Shown: in pieces, positions 1-7,521 of the stretch
How positions within the stretch are numbered: the stretch's first letter is position 1
How the letters are laid out: each line of letters begins with the position of its first letter
From: Dehalococcoidia bacterium
GTDB lineage: Bacteria > Chloroflexota > Dehalococcoidia > Bin125
Assembly: GCA_022825855.1 (NCBI GenBank)
Contig: JAJDWB010000007.1
Span: 186,001 to 250,000, forward strand
Reading direction: 5' to 3'
Length of the DNA: 64,000 nucleotides
Position numbers and translations under genes: made by a program
The notes under the pieces: generated by a model
The model's input: only the letters and a program-made list of their open reading frames with translations
What the model was told of the DNA's origin: nothing
Database searches by the model: none

Positions 1-1
1 T

Positions 2-994
2 GGCATCAGGTGACAGTGTTACGACGCGGGACAGCTCTTTGCCTGCATTTGACAGCTGCACTCCTGTTATCCGCAATTGTGCGTCCGCCGTATCCTCCTT
101 GAGAGACTTCAAGTACCATGCTTGATCCGCATACTCGATCGCCATAGCGTGACGCACTGCGTGGGCCAGTACCTCGATATTGACGCCTTGATTGGACTTT
201 GCCAAGCCGTTGAGAACATTGACGAAGGGACCATACTCCATATAGGAGTTGTATGCAGGTGTGATCAAGCCGTGCTCTTGTAGGCGGTTCAAAGCGTTGT
301 AGGGGAGTCCATACTCAGCCAGCTCGTTCCCATCAGAGTAGTCACGCAAAAGCACGACTCTCGCATCGTGGACAATGGACTCGTTAACCACATAGAACAG
401 CGAGAGCGAGCACATTTTCTCGAACAACTGCGCGGTATTGTGGTCTAGGTCTCGCAAGATTCCAAGGGTGTGCAGAGAGGTTGTGCCCTGACGCTCAATC
501 TCGCCGGCAAGAACCTTAGCCCAAAGAGACTGCATTTCATCGGTAGACACGTCCTGGATGTACTCAAAGAACCGAGCAGTCCAATCGTGGTCCGGCTCTT
601 CGTCCGGTACCTCAGCGTCGTCTAGCTCGGCGGCGGCTGCATTCACAATCGTCTCGATATTAGCCTGCCGCTTCAGCGCGCGAAAACGCACGCTTTGTTC
701 GACTCGTTCTGCAAAGTCAACGTCCGCCTCGATACCCAGGCCCGCAGCCTGTAGGTTTTGATGAGCATCGATCTGTGCCTCGGCGATTTCTCTTATCGCA
801 TTTGACTGGGCTTCCGCCTCAATCTCCATTACCCTCGCGGAGGTCTCTGCCTCTGCGAGCCTCGCCGCGCCTTCCCGCCTAGCGAGCCAAGTAGGGAAGA
901 GGAACCGCACAGGATCGGCTCCGATTCCGCTCGCGGTAAACTGAGCAAGCTTGATGAGGCCAAGGATTTGGCCCACGGTAGCTGGATCAGGCAT
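2..994 (-). CDS. DUF2806 family protein, C-terminus beyond window
   Basis: I translated the minus strand from ATG at 994 (preceded by GGGGAG) and found an open frame of 331 codons that runs off the left edge, so the C-terminus is missing. The N-terminal 100 residues contain an Ala/Glu-rich helix (EAETSARVMEIEAEAQ), probably a coiled coil. Near residue 160 is the block DWTARFFEYIQDVS-DEMQSLWAKVLAGEIER, followed by a leucine-rich helical part. This block is the hallmark, as I remember it, of the DUF2806 family, whose function is unknown. The gene lies back to back with a restriction-modification pair, which suggests a defence-island cargo gene. Family assignment is from sequence memory; any role in defence is inference. 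Confidence 0.8.
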   Translation of the reverse strand, partial: MPDPATVGQILGLIKLAQFTASGIGADPVRFLFPTWLARREGAARLAEAETSARVMEIEAEAQSNAIREIAEAQIDAHQNLQAAGLGIEADVDFAERVEQSVRFRALKRQANIETIVNAAAAELDDAEVPDEEPDHDWTARFFEYIQDVSTDEMQSLWAKVLAGEIERQGTTSLHTLGILRDLDHNTAQLFEKMCSLSLFYVVNESIVHDARVVLLRDYSDGNELAEYGLPYNALNRLQEHGLITPAYNSYMEYGPFVNVLNGLAKSNQGVNIEVLAHAVRHAMAIEYADQAWYLKSLKEDTADAQLRITGVQLSNAGKELSRVVTLSPDA

Positions 995-1306
995 CGTTGG
1001 ATTCTCTCCCCTCAATCGCACGTTAGTACAGTGTATCAGAAACACTCGCGCATCTAGGAAGGCCCCGGTAGGACCGCCTTGGTCGGTGGTGAGCGATCAT
1101 AGCCGGCGACTCAAGCCCGTGGCGTCGAACCTACCCGCTTCAGCAACTCCTCCAGCAACGGCCCTGGGACACCCTACCGATCGCCCTCATTCGGCACTGT
1201 CCCAAGCACCCTCCGGGCCCGATCTTGGGCTACCGCTAGACTGGGATGCAGTTCAGTCGTGCCACCATGCCAGTCACATTGGCGGGAGTCCAGATAGGGA
1301 CTGCAG
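995..1306. other. Divergent intergenic region between DUF2806 and R-M genes
   Basis: This 312-bp stretch separates two divergently transcribed genes and must hold both promoters. A small plus-strand ORF crosses it (from 951), but it begins inside the DUF2806 gene and its Ser/Pro/Arg-rich product looks like translated non-coding DNA. I see no convincing -35/-10 pair, no controller-protein box and no RNA gene. Confidence 0.5.
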
Positions 1307-2431
1307 ATGACGTTCGACTCCGTCGACACACTCCAGCGCACTCTCGCCGATCAAGTGTTTCACTACGCCGCTGACAGGAAGAAGGCCGCCGGCCGAGCGC
1401 TAGGTACGCTCGTTGAGATCATCGCCTTTCACACCCTCGTGGCATGGAACCTACGCGATCATGTTGTCATCGAACGTCGGATAGCTGAGTTTGGGAACCC
1501 CAGCATCCTGCACAACGTCGAATTCTCACTGCATCCAGTACAGGGTCGTCAGAACTTCTCGGCTGCTGCTCTCACACTACCAATCACTCCAGCCAAGATA
1601 AGGAAACAGTTCCCTTCCTTAGACATAGACTCCAAGAAGTCAATACCACTACTGAGCAGTGATGGCGTAAAGCGGAACGCCGCTGTCTTGAACGAAGATG
1701 ACTCCGGCCTCACTGTGGCAAACTTAGATGTCCCTGAAACTCCCGGCGCTCGATTGGCTATCTCCCACCTGGACTCCCACCCTTTCGCGATGGTTGAATG
1801 CAAACGCGTTGGCGTAGAGGAAGGTCAGCGGAAGGGACCTCAGACAATAGAGAAGGCAAAGCAGGGTGCGTACGTCGCGAACACTGTCTCTTCACTACAG
1901 CGAGTACGCCTACGAAGCGGCAGCTATCAGGGCATGTTGGAACTGGACGATGGCACCTTTCTGACCGGGCCCTATGAGGAAGTGCGGCGGCAGATCATTG
2001 ATGATGAAAAACAGTCAGGCAGCACGGGCTTCATTCTGACCGTTGGCGTTGTTAGTAATCACGGCAACTGGTTCACCTCCGACTCTCACAACAAAGAGTT
2101 GAAAGTACTAGCCCAGTCGTATGACTGGCTCTTGTTTCTCACGGATGCTGGCTTAGCACAGTTCATAGAGCGCGTGCTCCTGAGTCCAGCTCCTGAGCTA
2201 ATGCCGGCGCGGACTGCCTTTCTGCAGAGCTACCCAGCGAAACCGGGAGCGAACCGCTTTACCAAAGTGAGAATGGCAGCAGACGCGGATGAGGCATTGA
2301 AGAGTTACTTCAAGAGCCATTCCGCCGAAGTTGAATCCTGGTACAATGTGATTTCGCCGAGCAACACATCTCTTGATGTGCTGCGCAACGACCTCCGCAA
2401 GCTCGCTGGAGCGAATGTCCAGGAAGGATAG
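1307..2431 (+). CDS. Putative type II restriction endonuclease (possibly ApaLI-like)
   Basis: The 374-residue product has a candidate PD-(D/E)XK nuclease core: hydrophobic strand and E-x-K at 160-167 (PFAMVECK), followed by the charged stretch GVEEGQRKGPQTIEKAKQG. An N-terminal helix has a conserved-looking Glu (TLVEIIAFH, residues 35-42). The overall pattern and the KGPQTIEKAKQGAYV segment resemble what I recall of ApaLI-type enzymes, but I cannot confirm this. The stop is 5 bp before the start of a DNA adenine methyltransferase, the usual arrangement of a restriction-modification operon. The start ATG follows AGGGAC. Base composition is visibly less GC-rich than the chromosome to the right, suggesting acquisition. 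Nuclease call is fairly secure from context; cut site is unknown. Confidence 0.65.
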   Translation: MTFDSVDTLQRTLADQVFHYAADRKKAAGRALGTLVEIIAFHTLVAWNLRDHVVIERRIAEFGNPSILHNVEFSLHPVQGRQNFSAAALTLPITPAKIRKQFPSLDIDSKKSIPLLSSDGVKRNAAVLNEDDSGLTVANLDVPETPGARLAISHLDSHPFAMVECKRVGVEEGQRKGPQTIEKAKQGAYVANTVSSLQRVRLRSGSYQGMLELDDGTFLTGPYEEVRRQIIDDEKQSGSTGFILTVGVVSNHGNWFTSDSHNKELKVLAQSYDWLLFLTDAGLAQFIERVLLSPAPELMPARTAFLQSYPAKPGANRFTKVRMAADADEALKSYFKSHSAEVESWYNVISPSNTSLDVLRNDLRKLAGANVQEG

Positions 2432-2436
2432 AGCAA

Positions 2437-3018
2437 GTGACCGCCGGTCGCACGAACTCCAAGGCCTTGAGTCAAAACTGGTGCACGCCGCCCAAGTATG
2501 TTGAGGCGATTAGAGACTTCTTTGGCGGGTCAATCGAGCTAGACCCTTGCTCCAATGATCACTCGATAGTGCGGGCGAGTAACGAATATGCGCTACCCGA
2601 AACTGATGGGCTGCAGGCGTCTTGGGACTTCGGGACCATTTTCGTCAATCCACCCTACGGCAAGGACAGAAGCCGCGGAACGTCAATAAGGGATTGGTTG
2701 AAGCGGTGCCACGACGCCAATCTAGCTTTTGGGTCCGAAGTACTGGCCCTAGTTCCCGTGGCGACCAACACGAGGCACTGGAAGATCCATGTTTTCGGGG
2801 GAGCAACGGCCGTGGCGTTCCTTTACGATACGAGACTTCAGTTCTTGGTGAACGGTGAGGCTGGAGGGAAAGGCGCGCCCATGTCCTGCGCAATGGTCTA
2901 TTGGGGACAGTGTTATGAGAGGTTTGAGAGGATCTTCCTTGAGTTCGGGGCCGTGGTTGACCTAAGGCATTTGCACGGGCGCCTGGTGGGGAAGAATGGT
3001 GCAGGGGCATTGCTCTAG
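2437..3018 (+). CDS. DNA N6-adenine methyltransferase, Dam/phage type
   Basis: A 193-residue protein starting at GTG 2437 with AGGAAGG directly upstream. It carries QNWCTPP (13-19), the DPCSN motif (36-40) and the catalytic NPPYG motif (71-75), followed by ALVPVATNTRHW. These match the short phage-type Dam family of amino-methyltransferases, which transfer a methyl group from S-adenosylmethionine to N6 of adenine. It is the cognate partner of the nuclease gene that ends 5 bp upstream, and would protect host DNA. The 3' end overlaps the tail of the convergent truncated nuclease gene (2962-3375), placing the island boundary here. Recognition sequence cannot be read from the sequence. Confidence 0.85.
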   Translation: MTAGRTNSKALSQNWCTPPKYVEAIRDFFGGSIELDPCSNDHSIVRASNEYALPETDGLQASWDFGTIFVNPPYGKDRSRGTSIRDWLKRCHDANLAFGSEVLALVPVATNTRHWKIHVFGGATAVAFLYDTRLQFLVNGEAGGKGAPMSCAMVYWGQCYERFERIFLEFGAVVDLRHLHGRLVGKNGAGALL

Positions 3019-3375
3019 TTGCTGGCCTCCGGCAACAAGGCTAAGGCGTTGCTGGCTGGCGCACCGAGGCGATGAGAAGGTGACAGGCTCCTGGATGTCG
3101 TCGACGTGCCTGAAATCGTCGGGATAGAGGACGCCGACGCGGGCGATTGCGTCGGGGAAGTCGGTGAGTCGGTCGTCGAGCTGATCAATCAAGTCGGCGT
3201 GGCCGGACTCCCACTTGCATTCGAGCAGGACCAGTTCGCCGGTGGGGAGTTCGTAGCGGATGTCGGGGGTGTCGCCGCGGCTACGTCGCTCGGCGCGGGC
3301 CGGGATGCCGCGCTGTCGAAGGAGTTGTCCGAGCAGAGGATTGACGGCTTCCTCGCGGGCGGATTCGGTGGTCAT
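2962..3375 (-). pseudogene. Truncated PD-(D/E)XK nuclease-like gene at the island junction
   Basis: Reading from 3375, residues 1 to about 96 look native: an Arg-rich start, PDIR (37-40), then LLECKWE (50-56) giving D-x13-E-x-K, as in PD-(D/E)XK nucleases, and then FPDAIARVGVLYPDDFRH. After about residue 96 (near 3088) the sequence becomes Ser/Gln/Cys-rich with no fold character and runs antisense through the end of the methyltransferase gene. I infer that the original gene was longer and lost its 3' part when the restriction-modification island arrived. An alternative is a genuinely short protein with a random tail. ATG start kept from the open frame. Confidence 0.5.
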
Positions 3376-3409
3376 GGGGTGGATTGTCGCACAGGTTTGC
3401 GGTGGAGGG

Positions 3410-3443
3410 CCCTCACCCTAGCCCTCTCCCTCGGGGAGAGGGG
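3410..3443. repeat. Palindromic repeat, copy A
   Basis: First copy of a repeat reading CCCTCACCCTAGCCC then TCTCCCTCGGGGAGAGGG. The second half forms a stem (CTCTCCC/GGGAGAG) with a tiny loop. It is preceded by GGAGGGC, a head unit that is also found in tandem at 45231-45305. It lies between the truncated nuclease gene and the 3632 gene. Confidence 0.85.
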
Positions 3444-3574
3444 ACCGGACAGCAGATTGTCCCCGTAGTAGAGCGTCCGGTTGGCGAAGCTCGGCGTCGG
3501 CATTCCACCAGTGCAGCCCACATGCTCTCAGGCAACACTCGGCCTGCCATCCCGCCGCCGACCCGCATGAGACC

Positions 3575-3601
3575 TTGATACCATCAGAACACTCGTACTA
3601 T
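3575..3601 (+). promoter_or_regulatory. Possible sigma70-type promoter for the 3632 gene
   Basis: TTGATA at 3575-3580 and TACTAT at 3596-3601 with a 15-bp spacer, about 30 bp upstream of the AAAGGAG/ATG of the next gene. The spacer is shorter than the ideal 17 bp, so this is only a candidate. Confidence 0.25.
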
Positions 3602-3631
3602 CACGCGCCAGAGCGCAAAGGAGTCGCCCCA

Positions 3632-4009
3632 ATGCCCAACCCCTACCACTACCGAGCCCACATCGACCGACTCTGGCGCCAGGCCAACAGCGACATCCCC
3701 GCCTACAAGCAGCTCAAAGCCCTCAAGACACTCGTCCGCGAGATGTTCCCGCCCAACCCCAACGCCGCCCGCAACAACCGCCTCTACCACACCACCGACC
3801 CCTACGAAGTCGCCCGCCACCTCCTCCGAGATCTCCACGACCGCCCCTCCCGACTCCCTCTCCCCTTGGGAGAGGGTTGGGGTGAGGGTTCCCCCGCACA
3901 CGAGGTGGGAGCCGGCTCCCTCCGGCCCCCTCTCCCTCTGGGAGAGGGTTGGGGTGAGGGTTCCCCCACCGAAGACGAACCACCCGAAGAAGACGACGAC
4001 CCGTTGTAA
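3632..4009 (+). CDS. Small unknown protein with two in-frame palindromic-repeat inserts
   Basis: I start the gene at ATG 3632 because AAAGGAG lies 9 bp upstream; the longer frame has no such site. The 125-residue product has a basic, helical N-terminal part of about 75 residues (HYRAHIDRLWRQA, YKQLKALKTLVREMF, EVARHLLRDLHDR) that I do not recognise. The C-terminal third is made largely of two copies of a chromosomal palindromic repeat read in frame, each giving PLPLGEGWGEGSP, and ends in an acidic tail (TEDEPPEEDDD). Each repeat is 33 bp, so each adds 11 codons without a frameshift. The gene has the same AAAGGAG-type leader as the HTH gene at 45345-46226, which is also flanked by this repeat. 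Function unknown. Confidence 0.6.
   Translation: MPNPYHYRAHIDRLWRQANSDIPAYKQLKALKTLVREMFPPNPNAARNNRLYHTTDPYEVARHLLRDLHDRPSRLPLPLGEGWGEGSPAHEVGAGSLRPPLPLGEGWGEGSPTEDEPPEEDDDPL
3856..3888. repeat. Palindromic repeat, copy B, in frame inside a CDS
   Basis: Reverse-orientation copy: CCCTCTCCCCTTGGGAGAGGG followed immediately by TTGGGGTGAGGG. Exactly 33 bp, it is read within the 3632 gene as PLPLGEGWGEG. Confidence 0.9.
3928..3960. repeat. Palindromic repeat, copy C, in frame inside a CDS
   Basis: Second reverse-orientation copy, 72 bp (24 codons) after copy B and nearly identical to it. It is read in the same frame of the 3632 gene and gives the same peptide. Confidence 0.9.
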
Positions 4010-4149
4010 TCCCCCCAATCCTCCCCCGCCCGTTTTTTTCTCCCCGGCCGCTCACCCGACCCCGGCCCCGCCGTGCCCCTCTCAGGACCCACGCCCGCCG
4101 AATCCTCCCATCCCGAGTCAATCGAAGGCAGGCAACCGGAGGCGGAGGG

Positions 4150-5253
4150 CTAGAAGCCGGAGGCGAGGCTGCGCCGCGCGCGATCGATCAGGAAGAGGAA
4201 GACCGGGGTTCCGATCAGCGCGGTGAGCACGCCCAGCGGCAACTCCGCCGGCTGGGCGATCGTGCGAGCGGCCAGATCGGCCCCGAGGACCAGGATCGCG
4301 CCGGCCATGGCGCTGGCCGGCATCAGACGTCGATGATCGGGTCCCACGGCCAGGCGCACCATGTGCGGCGCGATCAGTCCGACGAAGCCAACCACGCCTG
4401 CCACCGCGACGCCGGCACCCGTCGCCATCGCGGCGGCGGCGACGATCAATAGCTGCGAGCGCTGCACCCGGAGTCCCAGGTGGCGCGCCTCGGAGTCGCC
4501 CAGCGAGAGCAAGTTCAGTGCGCCCGCCTGGCGGACGAGGAACACGACCGAGACGAGGATCAGGGGCGCGGCAGCCAGGACATAGTTCCAGATCGATCCG
4601 GCGAGGCTGCCCAGGGTCCAGAAGACGATGTCCCGCAGCTCGGCGTCGTCGGAGAAGGAGAGGATGAAGCTGATCGCGGCGCCGAGCATGGCGTTGACGG
4701 CGATGCCGACCAGGAGCATGGTCGCCATTTGTTGGCGGCCGCCGCGCCGGGCGAATGCGTAGATGAGGAAGGTCAGGGTCAGGCCGCCGGCAAAGGCTGC
4801 GAGCGGCTGCACGAATGCGCCCCAGGCGGTGATGCCGAGCACGATCGAAAGCGCGACGGCGAAGGCGGCGCCGCTGGACACGCCGATCAATCCGGGGTCG
4901 GCCAGGGGGTTGCGGAACAGCCCCTGCAGGGCCGCTCCCGACACGCCGAGACCGGCGCCGACCAGCGCCGCCATGATCATCCGGGGCACGCGAATGACCC
5001 AGACGACGGCCTCCTCGCGGCGGGTGTAGTCGATGCCGATGTCGATGCCGGCCTGGTCGAAGAGCAGTCCGATGATGCGCAAGAGCTCGACGTCGAATGC
5101 GCCCACCACCAAGTTGGCGGCAACGAGGGCGATCAACCCGGCGGACAGTGAGGCCCAGACGGCCACGCCCAGCAAACCCGGTAGCGGAGGGTCAACCGCG
5201 CCGAGCCATTCAGGCCGCCGTTCGCGGAGCTGGGCCAGCGGTCGGTTGGCCAC
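4150..5253 (-). CDS. FecCD-family ABC importer permease (siderophore/heme/B12 type)
   Basis: The 367-residue product is a multi-spanning membrane protein with the typical FecCD/BtuC landmarks: VIRVPRMIMAALVGAGLGVSGA, then LQGLFRNPLADPGLIGVSSGA, and near the C-terminus GFVGLIAPHMVRL with the HRRLMPASA loop that contacts the ATPase. Such permeases form homodimers or heterodimers in the inner membrane that import iron-siderophore, heme or cobalamin with a binding protein and an ATPase. Neither partner gene is found in this window, so the gene appears to be an orphan or an operon remnant. Start is GTG at 5253, with only a weak upstream GGTGA. The substrate cannot be inferred; no cobalamin riboswitch was seen upstream. 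Confidence 0.85.
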   Translation of the reverse strand: MANRPLAQLRERRPEWLGAVDPPLPGLLGVAVWASLSAGLIALVAANLVVGAFDVELLRIIGLLFDQAGIDIGIDYTRREEAVVWVIRVPRMIMAALVGAGLGVSGAALQGLFRNPLADPGLIGVSSGAAFAVALSIVLGITAWGAFVQPLAAFAGGLTLTFLIYAFARRGGRQQMATMLLVGIAVNAMLGAAISFILSFSDDAELRDIVFWTLGSLAGSIWNYVLAAAPLILVSVVFLVRQAGALNLLSLGDSEARHLGLRVQRSQLLIVAAAAMATGAGVAVAGVVGFVGLIAPHMVRLAVGPDHRRLMPASAMAGAILVLGADLAARTIAQPAELPLGVLTALIGTPVFLFLIDRARRSLASGF

Positions 5254-5345
5254 TACACGTCACCGTTTGCCGCGCAGCCAGCGCCGGCCAGGGTCAACGC
5301 CATCAACGGATCGGCCGCCGATGCAGCGATTCCACGACGATTCAC
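5253..5345 (-). CDS. Possible 30-residue lipoprotein-leader ORF coupled to the permease
   Basis: Below normal ORF size: GTG at 5345 (GGACGGA about 11 bp upstream) opens a 30-codon frame with basic start MNRRG, a hydrophobic segment LMALTLAGAGC and then AANGDV. Its TAG overlaps the permease GTG by one base (TAGTG). It looks like the signal peptide of a lipoprotein, so it may be the remnant of a deleted substrate-binding protein or a coupling leader. It could also be chance. Confidence 0.2.
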   Translation of the reverse strand: MNRRGIAASAADPLMALTLAGAGCAANGDV

Positions 5346-5523
5346 GAAGCTGGTCCGTCCGCTGCCGGCAGTGTGTCAGACAGCCAGCCTATCAACGCAT
5401 GGCTTCAGGACCACAGCTTCGGCGTCGTCGCAGCGGCTTGGCAGAACGCAACGTTGAGCAGCGCCTAGACTGCGCGGCGCTCGACCGTTGACTGAACTGC
5501 GGCAACGCCGAAGGGATCCGAGG

Positions 5524-5736
5524 ATGGGCTTGGCTTTGCACCCGCACTTTGTGCAGGTTCATCAGACCGGCGACGAATGCGACGGTTGTTGGACGGCGTT
5601 TCCGCGGCCTTGTCGTTGCGGCGGTCGAATCCATGCGGAGCGAGGCGACGAGAACGATGTCGGCGATGTCTGGTTGAGGCGGTGGTGCTCGGACTGCGGG
5701 ATCGACTGGGACGAGCCGATTCGGGTGAAGTCGTAG
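5524..5736 (+). CDS. Small zinc-ribbon-like protein
   Basis: I use ATG 5524, which has AAGGGA about 10 bp upstream, rather than the TTG at 5488. The 70-residue product has CDGCW, PCRCGG and CSDCG, six cysteines in three close pairs, consistent with one or two structural zinc sites. It contains many acidic and Trp residues (WLRRWCSDCGIDWDEP). I do not recognise the family. It ends 10 bp from the convergent HAD-like gene and has no obvious operon partner. Confidence 0.55.
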   Translation: MGLALHPHFVQVHQTGDECDGCWTAFPRPCRCGGRIHAERGDENDVGDVWLRRWCSDCGIDWDEPIRVKS

Positions 5737-5746
5737 CTGAGGGTGT

Positions 5747-6100
5747 TCAGTCTTCTGGTTTGAAGTGGGGGTGGGCGACGGCTTCGTCAGGCCAGAGGAA
5801 ATCGAATCCCGCCTTGAGGGCGTACTGGCGATCGAGGTCCTCGCGGTCGCCGATGTGCAGGTAGGTGTCAGCCTCGAACTTCGCTTTGACGTCGGGCAGC
5901 ATGTGCTTGGCGACGACGAAGTCGACCTCAATGTCGTGCTCGGCCCAGATGGCGCGCTGGCCGCTGAGGGTGCGATCGGAGCAGCTTCCGATGAGGAAGC
6001 CCTTGTCACGAACCAAGCGGACCATGTCCATGGTCAAGGGGCCTGGTGGATCGCCGACTTGCAACGTGCCATCAATGTCGAAGCTGATCAGTACCGTCAC
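5747..6100 (-). CDS. HAD-superfamily phosphatase-like protein, minimal
   Basis: The 117-residue protein begins with the HAD motif I, FDIDGT (residues 7-12, nucleophile Asp8 and Asp10). It also shows a motif II-like Ser region (GSCSDR, 38-43), a Lys in VVAKHM and GDREDLD (84-90), which fits motif IV acidic residues. HAD enzymes hydrolyse phosphate esters through an aspartyl-phosphate. The protein is about half the usual length and has no cap domain, so substrate choice is unknown; similar minimal HADs are common in phages and mobile DNA. Start GTG 6100. Confidence 0.7.
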   Translation of the reverse strand: MTVLISFDIDGTLQVGDPPGPLTMDMVRLVRDKGFLIGSCSDRTLSGQRAIWAEHDIEVDFVVAKHMLPDVKAKFEADTYLHIGDREDLDRQYALKAGFDFLWPDEAVAHPHFKPED

Positions 6101-6156
6101 AATGCCGCCCTTCAGCCTTCGGCAGCTTCCTCCCGCGGGGGAAGCGAAGCAGCGTT

Positions 6157-7479
6157 CTAGTCGGGGCTGGCGCTCCAGACGGTGAAGTTGCCGCCGAGCG
6201 GCATCGGTCCGCCTGAGACGCCGACTTCGGGCTTGACTCCCGTAACCTGGCGCGGGCCGGCGCGGCCCTGGAGTTGCTGGATGCAGTCGGTGTGCATCCA
6301 GACGCGGCTGCGGCCGCTGCCGACGTTGCCGCCACTGGGCGAGACCGGGTTGGGGCCTTCGATGCTGATGTCGGTCTGGTAGAAGTCCAGCGCCTCGCCG
6401 AACTTGATCCCGCGGTAGCCCAGGCCCTCCAGGTGGAACTGGTGGAAGAGCGAGAAGCCGTCATACATGTTCTCGAAGGAGAGGTCGTCGGCGGTGATGC
6501 CTGCGCCCTCGTAGATCTTGCGGGCGGTGCGGGCCGTGTCGGCTTCGACTTCGTCGAGCGTGGGCAGCAGGCTGCGGGGGCGGGTGTTGCTGGAGGCGTG
6601 ATTGAGGATGTAGACCGGCTTCTGCTTCATGTCCTGGGCGCGCTCGGAGGTCGAGAAGAGGTAGGCGCCGGACATCATGATCGGGATGTCGTTGTCGAAC
6701 AGGTTGGCCGGCTTGGCGATCCAGCGGGAGGCGAGGTAGTCCTCCGGGAGCAGTTTCTCGGGCCGGTGCTGGGCCCAGTAGCCCTCGGGGAACATCAAGC
6801 CGTTGCGGCGCGAGTTCTCCATGAATGGGGCCATCATCTCGTGGTTCTTGCCGTACTTGCGGCAATACTCGGCGAACTGCAGGGCGGTGCTGTAGGAGGC
6901 GGGGCCGCCCCAGAGTTGGGTGATGGCGGGAGTGCCGGGAATGGCGTCGCCGGCGTTGGCGCCGCCCTGGTAGTAGCGGCCCTCGAAGTTGTGCCAGCTC
7001 TTGACGACGAGGCAGGTGTGGGTCAGACCGTCGCCGACGGCCTGCGCGGTGACGTTGAGCGCGTTCGACATGCAGCCGGGGCCGTACATCGTGAACTGGA
7101 CGTTGGTCAGCTCGGGCATGTTGGCCAGCAGCCATTCGGCGCTGAGCTTGGCCACGCCGTCGAGCGGGTCGTCCGTCTGATTGAAGCTCTGGATCACGTC
7201 CATGGGCAGCGGCTTGCCCTGTTCCCAGAAGGCGCCGGTGGTCGTGACCGGGACGACGACCAGACCATCGATCTGATTGGGCGCGACGCCTGCGTCGTCG
7301 ATCGCCTTGCGCAGCGCGTCGATCGTGATTGCGCCGACGCAAGTTTCCGGACGGCCGTCCCAACGGCGGGAAGTCGGAGCGTGACCGACGCCGACCGCGG
7401 CGACCTTGCCGCGGTGTTCCCAGATGCCGAGTCCTTCGTCGTTGCGGTAGATCGCGTCAGGAGCTGTTGGGGTAGACAT
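6157..7479 (-). CDS. Thiolase-fold protein, possible Ltp2-type aldolase
   Basis: The 440-residue protein has thiolase-superfamily features: GPGCMSNALN with Cys136 at the nucleophile position, and a C-terminal SPSGGNVGSGR block. However, the GHPxG box that supplies the catalytic His of true thiolases reads GSGRSR here, and the region that usually reads HDCF reads YDGFS (Tyr339). Thiolase-fold steroid aldolases of the Ltp2 type lack the thiolase Cys/His chemistry, use Tyr residues and need a DUF35 partner. A DUF35 gene sits 42 bp upstream in the same direction. I therefore infer a CoA-thioester C-C lyase (side-chain aldolase) rather than a ketothiolase; a thiolase-like acyltransferase remains possible. 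The two genes form an operon. Confidence 0.75.
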   Translation of the reverse strand: MSTPTAPDAIYRNDEGLGIWEHRGKVAAVGVGHAPTSRRWDGRPETCVGAITIDALRKAIDDAGVAPNQIDGLVVVPVTTTGAFWEQGKPLPMDVIQSFNQTDDPLDGVAKLSAEWLLANMPELTNVQFTMYGPGCMSNALNVTAQAVGDGLTHTCLVVKSWHNFEGRYYQGGANAGDAIPGTPAITQLWGGPASYSTALQFAEYCRKYGKNHEMMAPFMENSRRNGLMFPEGYWAQHRPEKLLPEDYLASRWIAKPANLFDNDIPIMMSGAYLFSTSERAQDMKQKPVYILNHASSNTRPRSLLPTLDEVEADTARTARKIYEGAGITADDLSFENMYDGFSLFHQFHLEGLGYRGIKFGEALDFYQTDISIEGPNPVSPSGGNVGSGRSRVWMHTDCIQQLQGRAGPRQVTGVKPEVGVSGGPMPLGGNFTVWSASPD

Positions 7480-7521
7480 GGCGGTTTCTCCAGGCCAGGC
7501 GGGATTGCGGATCGGTAGCGA

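Noticed and set aside
951-1310. 119-codon plus-strand ORF
   Set aside because: Begins inside the DUF2806 gene and reads as Ser/Pro/Arg-rich noise through the divergent promoter region.
3410-3960. Spaced repeats as a CRISPR array
   Set aside because: The copies are few, palindromic, irregularly spaced and lie inside or next to genes; no spacers of constant length and no cas genes.
5254-5523. Cobalamin riboswitch upstream of the FecCD permease
   Set aside because: No B12-box-like sequence was found on the relevant strand.
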